Shown: positions 16,379 through 26,033, numbered from the stretch's first letter. The stretch: 64,000 bases of DNA from Leptolyngbyaceae cyanobacterium clean351 (GCA_027451865.1 DAIDHW010000001.1:806353-870352), one strand, 5' to 3'. Translations and numbers: made by a program. Notes: generated by a model from the sequence alone, not told the origin.

Positions 16379-17536
16379 CTAGTACTCAGGCACCGTAGGG
16401 TCAATTTCCCGGCTCCAGGCGATTATGCCGCCCTTAAGGTTAGAGCCGGGGATACCCGCCTTCTCAAGGATCCCCAGAGCCTTGGCTCCCCTCACTCCCA
16501 TCTTGCAATGGACAATCAGGTTACGGCCACCGAGTAGGTCGCGGACTTTGTGGATTCCCGGTCCAGCCTCTAGATCTGCCAAGGGCACTAGTACAGCCCC
16601 GGGGATATGGGCAATTTCGTACTCCGGGGGGTTTCTAACGTCTATCAGGCAGAAACTTGGGTCATCAGCCTTGATCAGAGCCTGGAGCTCTTGAACGGTA
16701 ATTTCTGGTGTCATTGGTTCATGCTCAGGACGCGTGAGGCCGCAAAAGGCCTGGTAGTCAATTAACTTTTCGATTATCGGCCGCTCCGGATTGGGGCGCA
16801 GCTTCAGTTCCCGGAATGACATTTCCAAGGCGTTGTATAAAAGCAGGCGACCACTGAGGGTCCGGCCCTCGCCAAGAATGATTTTAACAGTCTCGGTGGC
16901 CTGAATGGTGCCGATAATACCGCACAGCACTCCGAGTACCCCCCCTTCAGCACAGGAAGGGACCAGACCAGGAGGCGGCGGCTCAGGATAAAGGTCACGG
17001 TAGTTTGGACCATCCTGATAGTTGAAGACCGTGGCTTGGCCCTCAAAACGGAAGATCGAACCGTAGACATTCGGTTTACCGAGGAGCACACAGGCGTCAT
17101 TGACTAGATAACGGGTGGGGAAGTTATCTGTGCCGTCCACCACTACGTCGTAGGGTGCCAGAATGTCTAACGCATTGCTGGCGTTTAGTTGGGTGTTATA
17201 GAGGTCTACTTGACAGTCGGGGTTAATTTCTAAGATCCGTTGCCGGGCCGACTCGATTTTGGGCATGCCTATCCAGGAGGTGCCGTGGATAATCTGACGG
17301 TGTAGGTTGGAGCTGTCTACCACATCAAAATCTAAGACTCCGATCCGGCCTACCCCCGCCGCCGCCAAGTACAGCAACAATGGTGAGCCCAAGCCGCCAG
17401 TACCGATACAGGCAACACTAGCAGCCTTGAGACGCTTCTGTCCCGCCAGACCCACCTCGGGCAGGATAATGTGGCGAGAATAACGAGTGTATTCAGCGAC
17501 AGACAGCTGGACCGAGTCTAGGTCAGGATTGAGCAT
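16379..17536 (-). CDS. moeB: MoeB/ThiF-type adenylyltransferase with rhodanese domain
   Basis: An E1-like enzyme that adenylates the C-terminal Gly-Gly of small sulfur carriers (MoaD, ThiS) for molybdopterin or thiamine synthesis. Residues 1-265 form the adenylation domain, with ACIGTGGLGSPLLLYLAAAGVG for ATP and FDVVDSSNLHRQII. Residues 275-385 form a rhodanese domain with active-site Cys in IVHCKMGVRGAKAL, so the protein may also transfer sulfur (MoeZ type). The zinc CxxC pairs of E. coli MoeB are not seen. Lone location 32 bp downstream of thiO hints at a thiamine link. Confidence 0.93.
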   Translation of the reverse strand: MLNPDLDSVQLSVAEYTRYSRHIILPEVGLAGQKRLKAASVACIGTGGLGSPLLLYLAAAGVGRIGVLDFDVVDSSNLHRQIIHGTSWIGMPKIESARQRILEINPDCQVDLYNTQLNASNALDILAPYDVVVDGTDNFPTRYLVNDACVLLGKPNVYGSIFRFEGQATVFNYQDGPNYRDLYPEPPPPGLVPSCAEGGVLGVLCGIIGTIQATETVKIILGEGRTLSGRLLLYNALEMSFRELKLRPNPERPIIEKLIDYQAFCGLTRPEHEPMTPEITVQELQALIKADDPSFCLIDVRNPPEYEIAHIPGAVLVPLADLEAGPGIHKVRDLLGGRNLIVHCKMGVRGAKALGILEKAGIPGSNLKGGIIAWSREIDPTVPEY

Positions 17537-17567
17537 AGCGTGCAGTTGAGTTAGCCCTGAAGCCTAA

Positions 17568-18623
17568 CTATATCAAATTTTCCTGCAGACTGGGACGTCC
17601 TACCCCGAAGGGCTCTAGGAGGGGATGGGTTTGGCGCTCCCACACCCAATTGCTAATCAGCTGAGCCGTAGCTGGGGCGAGGAGGATGCCATTACGCAGA
17701 TGACCAGTGGCCAGGGTTAAGTTATCCCACTGGCTTGGTCCGAGAATCGGCCAGCCATCGGGGGTGGAGGGGCGAAACCCCCACCAGTAACCCTCTAGGG
17801 TATAGCTAGCCAAGGTAGGCAAAAGGCGCAGGGCTGCCTGTAATAGGTTGCTAATCCCCGCCGCTGTGTTGCCCGGAGTGAAGCCTACTTCCTCAGTAGT
17901 AGCTCCCACCAACAGGCGCCCATCCCGCCGAGGGACCAGGTAGACATCGGGACCAAAAACGACCTGGTCTAACCTAGGGCCCCGGAGGACCAGCATTTGC
18001 CCCTTAAGGGGGGCAACGGGGAGGGGATAGAGCTTAGAGGACCAGGCGCCGGCCGCTAACACGTAGTGACCGGCACTCAGGCAACCACTCCCGGTCTCGA
18101 GAAATTCCACCTTATCGCCCCGATGGTGAAACTTAACCGCCGCCGCCGGCAAGACCTCTACCCCGGCTAACTGGACTGCCTTAAGGAGACATGACCACAG
18201 GGCTTGGTTATCAACTTGGGCATCCATGGAGAACCACCAACCGCCGGTCACCTCGACACTTAGACCAGGAACCTTTTCCCTGAGACTCTCCAGATCCAAC
18301 CAAACCCCGGAGCGACCGCGGCTAGGGTTTTGGTAGAGCGGGGCAAGAATGCCACAGGGCCAGTAGCCACTCGGCATACTAGTTCTGGCAGTTAGTTTCT
18401 CTGTCCAAGGTCCGTATAGCCCCCGACTGAGTAAGCATAGATCCAACAGGGGGCCGGGAGCTAGGTCTTCTGCCTGCGGCGCTAGCATCCCCGCCGCTGC
18501 CGGTGTCGCCGCCCCGGGCATCTGACCCTCTAGAACCTGCACTTGGGCCCCCCGGTCCCGCAACTCCAGGGCAATTCCTAGTCCAATTATACCACCACCA
18601 ACCACCAAAATATCAGGAATCAC
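17568..18623 (-). CDS. thiO: Glycine oxidase ThiO-like FAD enzyme
   Basis: A DAO-family flavoenzyme of 351 residues, most likely glycine oxidase, which makes the dehydroglycine needed for the thiamine thiazole. The FAD-binding Rossmann motif VVGGGIIGLGIALELRDRGAQV is at the N-terminus. Near the C-terminus are LEGYWWGFRPSTPDGWPILG and ATGHLRNGILLAPATA, both characteristic of ThiO. It overlaps the upstream nucleotidyltransferase gene by 11 bp and is followed by moeB, which could serve the ThiS side of the same pathway. Confidence 0.9.
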   Translation of the reverse strand: MIPDILVVGGGIIGLGIALELRDRGAQVQVLEGQMPGAATPAAAGMLAPQAEDLAPGPLLDLCLLSRGLYGPWTEKLTARTSMPSGYWPCGILAPLYQNPSRGRSGVWLDLESLREKVPGLSVEVTGGWWFSMDAQVDNQALWSCLLKAVQLAGVEVLPAAAVKFHHRGDKVEFLETGSGCLSAGHYVLAAGAWSSKLYPLPVAPLKGQMLVLRGPRLDQVVFGPDVYLVPRRDGRLLVGATTEEVGFTPGNTAAGISNLLQAALRLLPTLASYTLEGYWWGFRPSTPDGWPILGPSQWDNLTLATGHLRNGILLAPATAQLISNWVWERQTHPLLEPFGVGRPSLQENLI

Positions 18624-19785
18624 GACTGTCTCGATTCAGTAGCTCCAGTAACAAGGCCGACTCAGGGGGGCAAGGGGGAGGAGACTCGCGGCGAGTATCA
18701 GTGATCAACCAGTCTAGGGCCGCAGCTTGTACATCAATGGAAGCACCAGTCTTGTCCACGCAGTAACGACCAAACACTAACTTATCCACCAGTCTCACCC
18801 CTGGTCCTAGGCGCGAGTAGTCGAACACTAGACTGTTATCCACCACGGCCCCAGCACAAATATGGCAGTTATGCCCAACCATCGCTGGACCAATAATTTT
18901 TGCCCCGTCCTCAATCCGGGTCATGCTGCCGATATAGACCGGACCCTGAACATGTACGTGGTCCCAGTTGGCTACCACGTTCAAACCGGTATAGACCCCC
19001 GGAGCCACCTGATGACCGGGAATCGAGACGTTTTTGATCGTGCCTTGCAGCACCCCGCGAATGGCTTGCCAATAATCAGGCACCTTACCAATATCTACCC
19101 ACTGAAAATCCATGCAGAGGCCGTAGAAGGGTGCCCGCATCTGCACTAGCTTCGGAAACAACTGACTACCGATGTCGAACTTCTGGCCGGAGGGGATATA
19201 TTCCAAAACCTCAGGCTCGAAAATATAAATCCCTGTATTGATATTGCGGCTCAAAGCCTCTTCAACGGAGGGTTTTTCCTGAAAGGTTAGAATCCGGTCT
19301 TCAGCATCCGTAACCACCACCCCATAGCTAGAGACCTGCTCAAGGGGCACAGACTTCATAACCACCGTAGCAATCGCCCCCTTTTGGCGGTGCCAGCGCA
19401 CTACCTCAGAGAGATTTAGGTCAATGAGGGCGTCCCCACACAGGACAATGAAGGTGTCATCAAAAAAAGGGGAAAAGTCTTGGATCTTACGCATCCCTCC
19501 GGCTGAGCCTAGGGCTTCCCCTACCAGTTCACCATCGACGATCCGACCCTCAAAGGAGTAGCCGATCTGCACCCCAAACCTTTGACCATCCCGGAAGTAA
19601 TCTTCGATCTGGTGGGCAAGGTGACTGACATTGACCATGATTTGGTCAAATCCATGCTGGCGCAGCAACTCCAACAAAAACTCCATTACAGGCTTTTGCA
19701 GAATTGAAATCATTGGTTTGGGAGTCGTATAAGTGATGGGCCGAACACGGGTACCCTTACCAGCGGCCAGAATCATGGCTTTCAT
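18613..19785 (-). CDS. Sugar-phosphate nucleotidyltransferase
   Basis: A 390-residue NDP-sugar pyrophosphorylase. The N-terminal domain has the signature MILAAGKGTRVRPITYTTPKPM, VLCGDALIDLNL and TFQEKPS. A left-handed beta-helix follows, with hexapeptide-like turns (VHVQGPVYIGSMTRIEDGAKIIGP), and then a short C-terminal tail. It resembles cyanobacterial enzymes annotated as mannose-1-phosphate guanylyltransferase or glucose-1-phosphate thymidylyltransferase; sugar and nucleotide cannot be decided. It is the first gene of the thiO-moeB strand block. Confidence 0.9.
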   Translation of the reverse strand: MKAMILAAGKGTRVRPITYTTPKPMISILQKPVMEFLLELLRQHGFDQIMVNVSHLAHQIEDYFRDGQRFGVQIGYSFEGRIVDGELVGEALGSAGGMRKIQDFSPFFDDTFIVLCGDALIDLNLSEVVRWHRQKGAIATVVMKSVPLEQVSSYGVVVTDAEDRILTFQEKPSVEEALSRNINTGIYIFEPEVLEYIPSGQKFDIGSQLFPKLVQMRAPFYGLCMDFQWVDIGKVPDYWQAIRGVLQGTIKNVSIPGHQVAPGVYTGLNVVANWDHVHVQGPVYIGSMTRIEDGAKIIGPAMVGHNCHICAGAVVDNSLVFDYSRLGPGVRLVDKLVFGRYCVDKTGASIDVQAAALDWLITDTRRESPPPCPPESALLLELLNRDSRDS

Positions 19786-19898
19786 AGATGCTTTGCTATC
19801 ACTAAACCTCAGGCCATCATAGCTCTAAGCCAAGGGGGATTCTGGATCAATATCCCGGCCCCAAGGGAGGAAATCTGAAGGAACTACAGGGTATGGTT

Positions 19899-20264
19899 CT
19901 AGGGAGCTTCACTTACTGGGGTGGGTGAAGCCTCAACAGCTGCCGGTATCAGGCGCCGCTGGACTTGGAGTTCCACCTTATACTCTTGCAGATCCTTCTC
20001 GAGGGTTTTGATCTGGGCTTCCTGGTGACGGATAGTTTTTAGGCCCCGCCGTTCCAGGAGCATAGCTTGCAAGCCCATCCAGACGTTAATTACCCAGGCT
20101 AGGAGGGCTCCAAGACCCATGCTTAGCATCAAGATTACACACAAGGGCGCTTGTAGTTCCACTCCAGAAATAATTCTAATCTCTGTGGGCTGAGAGTTCT
20201 CGAGGCCAAACAAAACCAATGCCAAGCACATCACGAACATGATCACAAAGTTTATCTGTCTCAT
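19899..20264 (-). CDS. LapA/DUF1049-like membrane protein
   Basis: About 121 residues from ATG 20264 (MRQINFVIMFVM). Two hydrophobic helices (INFVIMFVMCLALVLFGLEN and LCVILMLSMGLGALLAWVIN) are separated by SQPTEIRIISGVELQAPL, the typical LapA-domain layout. A cytoplasmic coiled coil (QEAQIKTLEKDLQEYKVELQVQRR) and a short tail follow. The longer frame starts inside the upstream SH3 gene; I prefer 20264 because AGGTAT precedes it. The usual function of the family is cell-envelope related but unclear. Confidence 0.8.
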   Translation of the reverse strand: MRQINFVIMFVMCLALVLFGLENSQPTEIRIISGVELQAPLCVILMLSMGLGALLAWVINVWMGLQAMLLERRGLKTIRHQEAQIKTLEKDLQEYKVELQVQRRLIPAAVEASPTPVSEAP

Positions 20265-20271
20265 GGGATAC

Positions 20272-20772
20272 CTAATCAGAGGTTCGGGGGGGCATCTTTT
20301 CCACATTACCAGCCTTGATCCAGCCCTGTCGTTTACTGCCGAGTAACTGGACTTTTACCCAGCCCCGGTCGGGCGAACCATCCAAAACTAAAACTCTGGC
20401 GTGCCAATCCAAACCCCCTACTATGGCTGCCCTAGAGGTAGGCTCAGCCCGGACTGCTAAGCCGGCTGGCCAAGTGACCCGAGCTAGGTAGGAGCCCGGG
20501 GGTTGAGGAGAAGCAGTAGGGCTAGCGGTGGGGGCTGACAATCCTAGGGGCATAGGCAGGGGCTGAAAGGAAACTGCCGGGACTGGACTATCAGACTGGG
20601 CCTCATTGGCGAACAAGGGTTTAGGGGGAGGGGGCAATAGATGGCCAATACCCATCAACAGGAAAAACAGCCCTGCCCCCCCCGCCCCAATCAGTCCCAG
20701 GGCCAAGCCTAACCCCAACAGAAACTGGAGGAGCCTGAGCCAACCTGGGTATTGATAATCTGCATCACCCAT
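20272..20772 (-). CDS. Membrane-anchored SH3-domain protein
   Basis: About 166 residues. One N-terminal membrane segment (LLGLGLALGLIGAGGAGLFFLLMGIG) is followed by a Pro-rich linker and a C-terminal bacterial SH3 domain (ARVTWPAGLAVRAEPTSRAA to GWVKVQLLGSKRQGWIKAG). Such domains often bind peptidoglycan peptides. I chose ATG 20772, just after the sepF stop; an in-frame GTG at 20808 would overlap sepF by 32 bp, and neither start has a clear ribosome site. Its position in the sepF operon suggests a role in the cell wall or division. Confidence 0.78.
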   Translation of the reverse strand: MGDADYQYPGWLRLLQFLLGLGLALGLIGAGGAGLFFLLMGIGHLLPPPPKPLFANEAQSDSPVPAVSFQPLPMPLGLSAPTASPTASPQPPGSYLARVTWPAGLAVRAEPTSRAAIVGGLDWHARVLVLDGSPDRGWVKVQLLGSKRQGWIKAGNVEKMPPRTSD

Positions 20773-20776
20773 GGGC

Positions 20777-21187
20777 TTAGGAGTTCTCAACCGCCTGACT
20801 TTCTTCACCAGAATTGGTCTCGGCTGGGGAACTCAGGGGTGGGCTTACCTTCATCCAGCTAGGGGCAAACAAAAAGGACTGTTCTCCCAAGTGGGCAGTG
20901 TGACCATCCAAGGCGTAGGCTCCCCCAGCGACACAATCTACAACTCTCTCCGCTTCCTTTGCCGACATCAGGTTCAAATTTAGGACTACCATCTTCTGCT
21001 CACGCAAAAGCTGAATTACCTCCTTGACGGTGCTGAAGTTGCTGAAGCTGCGAAGTTCCATCACTACTACCTCCTCTGGGGGAGGATTAGCCATTCCCAA
21101 GCGCTGCCAACCGGGAGTTGGTGTAGCAGGGTGGGAAAATAGATCGGTAGCAGCGGTGCGGGTGGTCGAGCGAGGAATAGAATTCAC
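20777..21187 (-). CDS. sepF: Cell division protein SepF
   Basis: SepF binds FtsZ and membrane and helps form the division ring; cyanobacteria use it (Cdv2) as an essential Z-ring partner. The 136-residue protein has a variable N-terminus and the conserved core VVVMELRSFSNFSTVKEVIQLL, MVVLNLNLMSAKEAERVVDC and LDGHTAHLGEQSFLFAPS. The extreme N-terminal amphipathic helix of Bacillus SepF is not obvious. It is the first gene of the sepF-SH3-LapA block. Confidence 0.95.
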   Translation of the reverse strand: MNSIPRSTTRTAATDLFSHPATPTPGWQRLGMANPPPEEVVVMELRSFSNFSTVKEVIQLLREQKMVVLNLNLMSAKEAERVVDCVAGGAYALDGHTAHLGEQSFLFAPSWMKVSPPLSSPAETNSGEESQAVENS

Positions 21188-21394
21188 GGTTTTAGGCTCC
21201 CATGACCCAGAAAAACAAGGGGGAAATTGCGGGTTCTAGTGATTAAGTCGTTAATTAGTCCTAGCTAGTGCCCTCTTAGAGGTAAATCTGGCCCCATAAT
21301 AACCTAGTTACCAGGCTGCGACTAGCAATGACAGTCGGGATGAGAGTTCTTAGCCTTCATGGAAATTAATGTAAATTCTTGAGTATTAACACTA
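21188..21394. other. Divergent intergenic region sepF / FAD oxidoreductase
   Basis: 207 bp between two divergent genes. It must hold promoters for both. AT-rich stretches occur but no well spaced -35/-10 pair is evident to me, and the downstream GTG start at 21395 lacks a ribosome site. Confidence 0.3.
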
Positions 21395-22600
21395 GTGGCC
21401 TTTGATTATGACCTGGTTGTGATCGGCAACACTCCCGCCGGCCGCGAGGCAGCGACATTGGGAGTCCAAAAAGGCCGACGAGTGGCTCTGGTAGAAGGGG
21501 ACATCAATCCGGCTGGCTCCCTAAGCTGGCGTGCCAACGCCCTCCAAGCCCTGGCAACCAAGGCCAAATATCCCGTTACCCCCCTAGAAGCTCTAGGAGA
21601 CAGTAAGAGGATTGCCGACTCCCTAGAACCCGGGGAGTGGACGGTCTTGGCAGCTCAGGGGATTGATCTGGTACCTGGTCCGGGCTCCTTTAGCACCTGG
21701 AAGTCTCGACCGGCACTGTTTGCCGGCGGCCGCCATCTCCAGGGCCGCCGCTACATCTTGACCCCTACGGCTCTCGATCTGGAGCCTCCGGGTAGCTGGA
21801 CCATAGCTAGGCTGCTTGCCACTCCCCCGGACCCTTTCCCGGATTCTTGGCTAGTGGTGGGGTCTAGCCACCAAGCCTTAGTAATCAGCCAAATTCTCCA
21901 CCGTCTCGGTCAGCAGACTACGGTGGTAATTCCCCAGCCCGGTCAAGGGGCCGATAGCGAGTTAGCCTGGCTACACCAAAACAGCCTTGAGGCAGAGGGC
22001 ATACGAGTAATCAACTATCAGGGCCAAACCCCAGAACCGATTAAAACCACCGTCACCGTGGCTGGCCGCCGGTTTTCGGCTGCCGGCCTTCTTTGGGCTG
22101 AGCCTCCCACAGCCTATTGGCAGGTCCTCGGCCTGGAGAAAGTCGGAATCAGCGGCTCTGGGTTACAGGTGAACCACCGCCTGCAGTCCACCAACCCACT
22201 CATCTACGCTTGTCCTGACCTATCCCTCACGGGGTCAGTTAGTCAAGGAAGACAGGCGGCGGAGCAGGCGTTATCCGGCTCACACTGGTCCTCAGCTAAG
22301 GCTCCTGAGGTGCAGATGCTCTTTACTGACCCCCCCCTCGCCTGGCTTGGTTTAACTGAGTCAGCCGCCAGGGCGACCCTAGGAGCTCGGGTCAGAGTCC
22401 GATACCTAAACCACGGCATCTTGGCAGCCGGGGAGATTTTTCCACCGGGCTTGAGTAAGTTGATTTTTAACTCCCGGGACAGGTTAGTGGGTGCCCACCT
22501 GTGGGGCTATCCTGCGGTCAACCTGGCTAGCACCTTCGCCCTGGCAACCCAGACAGGGATAAGCTGGCAGCTCCTAGAAAGGTTGCTTGGGAATCCCTAG
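21395..22600 (+). CDS. Pyridine-nucleotide disulfide oxidoreductase homologue lacking the redox disulfide
   Basis: A 401-residue protein with the fold of dihydrolipoamide dehydrogenase or mercuric reductase. It has an N-terminal FAD motif (LVVIGNTPAGREAATLGVQKG), a central NAD-type Rossmann part (WLVVGSSHQALVISQILHRLG), a second FAD segment (NPLIYACPDLSLTGSVSQGRQAAEQAL) and a C-terminal dimerisation domain. The CxxxxC active disulfide expected around residue 40 is replaced by NPAGSLSWRAN, and the C-terminal catalytic His-Pro is not seen, so it is not a normal disulfide reductase. Cyanobacteria carry such proteins without known function. Confidence 0.82.
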   Translation: MAFDYDLVVIGNTPAGREAATLGVQKGRRVALVEGDINPAGSLSWRANALQALATKAKYPVTPLEALGDSKRIADSLEPGEWTVLAAQGIDLVPGPGSFSTWKSRPALFAGGRHLQGRRYILTPTALDLEPPGSWTIARLLATPPDPFPDSWLVVGSSHQALVISQILHRLGQQTTVVIPQPGQGADSELAWLHQNSLEAEGIRVINYQGQTPEPIKTTVTVAGRRFSAAGLLWAEPPTAYWQVLGLEKVGISGSGLQVNHRLQSTNPLIYACPDLSLTGSVSQGRQAAEQALSGSHWSSAKAPEVQMLFTDPPLAWLGLTESAARATLGARVRVRYLNHGILAAGEIFPPGLSKLIFNSRDRLVGAHLWGYPAVNLASTFALATQTGISWQLLERLLGNP

Positions 22601-22614
22601 TCATCCCCTAGTCA

Positions 22615-22923
22615 TTATTTCTCAAGGCGCGGTTTAATCTCGACAATGTTGTCGGAGACCTTCTTCTTAAACTGCTTGCCAGCTGCGAAGGCAGGCACTA
22701 CAGTTTCAGGGATGGTCATAGTCTCAGTAGTTTTAGGATTGCGTCCGTCCCTAGCCTTGCGCAGCCGGGGCTCAAAGGAACCAAAGCCGACCAGGGTAAC
22801 CTTCTCTCCCGCAGCGACCGTCTCCACAATTGCGTCTAGAACTGCAGTCAGGACTTCATCGGCAGTCTTCTTAGTTACACCGGCCTCAGAAGACACCTTA
22901 TCTACTAGTTCGCCCTTATTCAT
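22615..22923 (-). CDS. hup: DNA-binding protein HU
   Basis: A 102-residue HU/IHF-family nucleoid protein that bends DNA as a dimer. It starts MNKGELVDKVSSEAGVTKK and contains VTLVGFGSFEPRLRKARDGRNPKT, the DNA-binding arm signature, followed by PAFAAGKQFKKKV. I set the start at ATG 22923 because an AGGAG site lies 8 nt upstream and family similarity begins there; the frame is open a further 26 codons. The C-terminal tail (EIKPRLEK) is slightly longer than in E. coli HU. Confidence 0.96.
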   Translation of the reverse strand: MNKGELVDKVSSEAGVTKKTADEVLTAVLDAIVETVAAGEKVTLVGFGSFEPRLRKARDGRNPKTTETMTIPETVVPAFAAGKQFKKKVSDNIVEIKPRLEK

Positions 22924-23047
22924 ATTTAACACTCCTGCGAGTAAATGGCCTGGGTACCAGTCTTTAGGACTATGGGTATAACCAAAGTGCCTTGGTATCA
23001 AGGTTTCAACCGTCCATTGTAAGGGGTACGGAGCCCCTGTAAAGGGT

Positions 23048-23665
23048 TTACCAGATAATTTGCACCGGGGCGAGGGAATTTTCAGCCCCTTTATAGTTTA
23101 TTTGGTCTAAATCTGCCGGAGTATTACAGTTCAGCAGCAGATCAGTATCGTCCAAGGGCAACCTAAATACCGGCTGAACCGCTAGCCAAGCCTGGAAAGA
23201 CCGGCCGCCCCCTGCCACGAACTCATCTAGGGAGGCCCGGCAGCGGTCTGCATAGAAACCACACAGGGGTTCCCAACCTCCCAGGCGGCAAGCCAGAGCC
23301 ACAAGGGGCGGTGGAATCCCCTGAACGGTCTCCCACCATCGCCGCAGCAGTCCGGGGTCTAAGCGGGGAAGATCGCAGGCAAGCAGGAGGATCCAGCCCG
23401 GGGGAAGATGGGGCAAGGCCTGGACAAAAGCGACCAAGGGCCCCTCTCCCCGCCGGGGAGCCTCTAGCAGAAACTGACAGGGGTTGGGAATCTGATAGCG
23501 CTCGGGCCAGGGGGTGAGAACGTAGACCTGAGGGGTACACTCCAGAGCTGTCCGACAGGCTCTCTCCAGCCAGGTCATTCCCCTCCACTGTAAAGCGGCC
23601 TTATCAGTCCCCAAACGAGAACTGAGGCCCCCGGCTAAAATGACCGCCACCAGGGAGGGAGCCAC
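23048..23665 (-). CDS. mobA: Molybdenum cofactor guanylyltransferase MobA
   Basis: MobA attaches GMP to molybdopterin. The 205-residue protein has AVILAGGLSSRLGTDKAALQWRGMTWLER (GTP-binding, here split by reading), then LLACDLPRLDP and a C-terminal DDTDLLLNCNTPADL motif, all typical. It starts at GTG 23665, 3 bp after the hemA stop, so it shares its transcript. moeB at 16.4 kb belongs to the same cofactor pathway. Confidence 0.93.
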   Translation of the reverse strand: MAPSLVAVILAGGLSSRLGTDKAALQWRGMTWLERACRTALECTPQVYVLTPWPERYQIPNPCQFLLEAPRRGEGPLVAFVQALPHLPPGWILLLACDLPRLDPGLLRRWWETVQGIPPPLVALACRLGGWEPLCGFYADRCRASLDEFVAGGGRSFQAWLAVQPVFRLPLDDTDLLLNCNTPADLDQINYKGAENSLAPVQIIW

Positions 23666-23668
23666 GCC

Positions 23669-24979
23669 TTACGAGCTGGGATTGACAAGGCTAGAGGGCA
23701 AATTAAACAGCATCTCCAAGGTTTGCATAGCCTGGCGGCGAGCTTCCACGTCCTGTTGGGCACGCAGCTGCACCATGGGGTCATGGAGGATTTTATTCAC
23801 AATTCCCCTAGTCAAAGCCTCAATTACCTCCTGGTGTTTCTCGGCGAATTCGCTACCCAGCCGGGAGAGAGCCTTTTCCAATTCCTGAGCGCGGATTGTT
23901 TCCACCTTCTCGCGCAGACTACTGATAGTGGCAGTGGCATCTAGGGCTGACCACCAGGACTCAAAACTTGCCACTTCTGCCTCGAGAATGCCCTGAGCCT
24001 CTTGGGCCATCTGGCGCCGACTTTCCTGATTTTGCACCACCACAGCCTTAAGGTCATCCACGTTGAACACAGGCACTAGGTCCTGGAGGTCTGTATCAAC
24101 ATTGCGGGGCACAGCTATGTCAAATAGCATGGGCAACCGTTGGGAGTGCAAAAAGGGTTCTAACTGAGCACGGTTGAGGATAGGAGCGGGGGCAGCGGTG
24201 CTGGTGAACACTAGCCGTGACTCAGCCACGACCGGAATCATTTCCTCCATGGGCCCCACCTGAATCACCACCCCGTGTTTGCCATTGGCCTGGCTGGGGC
24301 GGAACTGGTCGGCGAGCTCCTGGGCCTTAGGAAGGGAGCGGTTGATAATGGTGATGTGGGTGGCTCCCTTAGCCAACAGATGTTTGACCAACAGATGAGC
24401 CATTTTGCCTGCCCCTACAACCGTTGCTCGACAGTGGGCCAGGTTGTGCACCTTAATTTGAGCCAATTCCACAGCGGCGGAGCTAATCGAGACCGCTCCG
24501 GTGCCAATACTAGTCTCGGTGCGCACCCGCTTACCTGCCACCAGGGCTTGTTTAAACAGTTGATTTAATCCCCGACCAATGCTGCTAGACTGCTGAGCCA
24601 GCTTATGGGCTTGCTTGACTTGGGCCAGGATTTGCCCCTCACCGAGAACCAAGCTATCGAGGCCGGCCGCCACCCGCATCAGGTGCATTACTGCATCCTG
24701 GTGCAGGAGCACGAACAGATGGGGACGCAGAATAGCAGCAGGGATCTTGCTATAGTCCACTAGAAACTGGAGTGCCTCACGGGTTCCCTGCCCCGCTTCA
24801 GTGGTGATCAGGTAAATCTCTAAACGGTTACAGGTGCTGAGGATAGCGATCTCCTCCAGATGGGCGCAGCTGCCCAGTTGTTGCGCCACACGACCAGTTT
24901 GGAGTTCCGGAATGCTCAGCTTCTCCCGCACCTCTACTGGGGCCGTTTTATGGCTCAGCCCGACGACAGCAATATGCAT
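23669..24979 (-). CDS. hemA: Glutamyl-tRNA reductase
   Basis: GluTR reduces Glu-tRNA to glutamate-1-semialdehyde, the first committed step to haem, chlorophyll and bilins. The 436-residue protein has the catalytic Cys in [11 protein letters not shown], the [17 protein letters not shown] motif, an NADPH-binding region ([17 protein letters not shown]) and a C-terminal dimerisation helix. Length is typical. An AGGTAT leader lies just before the ATG, 7 bp after glpX. In a phototroph, tight co-transcription with the Calvin-cycle gene glpX is noteworthy. Confidence 0.98.
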   Translation of the reverse strand: MHIAVVGLSHKTAPVEVREKLSIPELQTGRVAQQLGSCAHLEEIAILSTCNRLEIYLITTEAGQGTREALQFLVDYSKIPAAILRPHLFVLLHQDAVMHLMRVAAGLDSLVLGEGQILAQVKQAHKLAQQSSSIGRGLNQLFKQALVAGKRVRTETSIGTGAVSISSAAVELAQIKVHNLAHCRATVVGAGKMAHLLVKHLLAKGATHITIINRSLPKAQELADQFRPSQANGKHGVVIQVGPMEEMIPVVAESRLVFTSTAAPAPILNRAQLEPFLHSQRLPMLFDIAVPRNVDTDLQDLVPVFNVDDLKAVVVQNQESRRQMAQEAQGILEAEVASFESWWSALDATATISSLREKVETIRAQELEKALSRLGSEFAEKHQEVIEALTRGIVNKILHDPMVQLRAQQDVEARRQAMQTLEMLFNLPSSLVNPSS

Positions 24980-24986
24980 GGGATAC

Positions 24987-26033
24987 CTAACGGTGCAGGT
25001 AGAGTTGCTTGGGTTGGTTAATGAGGTGAATGGTATCGACGAAGCGGGCGGTAGAAGACTGAGTGGAAATGACTAGTGACTCGGTCCGGCAGCCCCCTGG
25101 GAAGAAGCGGACTCCTTCCATGAGGGCACCGGGGGTGATACCGCAGGCAGCAAAAAGGACTGTCTGACCACAGGCGAGTTCGTTGGCACTGTAGATCCGG
25201 TCCGGGTCAGTAATGCCCATGCTAGCTAGCCGGTCGACGTTATCAGCCCGAGACCATTTTTCACTTTCGGGGGTCTTGACTTCAGCCGGGTCGTACACTA
25301 GCCGTCCCTGGAAGTGACCGCCCAAACAGCGCAGCGCTGCCGCCGAAATCACCCCTTCCGGAGCAGCCCCAATACCCATTAGAGCATGAATATTAGTACC
25401 TTCGAAGGCACAGGAGATTGCAGCCGATACATCTCCGTCGCTAATTAGCCTGACCCGGGCCCCCGCGGAGCGAATTTCTCGGACCAATTCCTTGTGGCGC
25501 GGCCGGTCCATCACTACTACTACTAACTCTGATAGGGAGCGACCTAAACATTCCGAAAGGATCTTGAGATTTTCGGTGGGGGACTTGCGGATATCCACAT
25601 GGCCCGCAGCGGCGGCGGGAGCAGCTAGCTTCTCCATATAAAAATCGGGGGCGGCAAACAGGCCCCCCTTTTCCGAGATCGCCAGAACAGCCATAGACCC
25701 ATCTTGGCCGTTAGCTACCAGGTTGGTGCCCTCACAGGGGTCAACGGCAATGTCAATCTCCACCAGTTCAGTGGGATTACAGAACAAAGCCGCATCCTCT
25801 CGGGTGCAGATGCCTACCTCCTCACCGATGTACAGCATCGGTGCCTCATCCCGTTCCCCTTCCCCAATCACAATCCGACCACGCATGTGGATCTTGTTCA
25901 TCCGCTCTCGCATGGCTTCAACAGCCACGTGGTCAGCCGTGTTCTTTTCACCCTTGCCCATCCAGTGGGCCGAAGCGATGGCCGCCTGTTCAACAACTTC
26001 AATAATCTCTAAACCCAGAGTGTTCTCTAACAT
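24987..26033 (-). CDS. glpX: Class II fructose-1,6-/sedoheptulose-1,7-bisphosphatase
   Basis: The 348-residue GlpX-type enzyme carries out both bisphosphatase steps of the Calvin cycle in cyanobacteria (F/SBPase). Diagnostic segments are [42 protein letters not shown] and [17 protein letters not shown], which form the metal and substrate site, and [20 protein letters not shown]. An AAGGA ribosome site precedes the ATG. It leads the glpX-hemA-mobA transcript; the 214-bp region upstream (26034-26247) should contain the promoter. Confidence 0.97.
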   Translation of the reverse strand: MLENTLGLEIIEVVEQAAIASAHWMGKGEKNTADHVAVEAMRERMNKIHMRGRIVIGEGERDEAPMLYIGEEVGICTREDAALFCNPTELVEIDIAVDPCEGTNLVANGQDGSMAVLAISEKGGLFAAPDFYMEKLAAPAAAAGHVDIRKSPTENLKILSECLGRSLSELVVVVMDRPRHKELVREIRSAGARVRLISDGDVSAAISCAFEGTNIHALMGIGAAPEGVISAAALRCLGGHFQGRLVYDPAEVKTPESEKWSRADNVDRLASMGITDPDRIYSANELACGQTVLFAACGITPGALMEGVRFFPGGCRTESLVISTQSSTARFVDTIHLINQPKQLYLHR

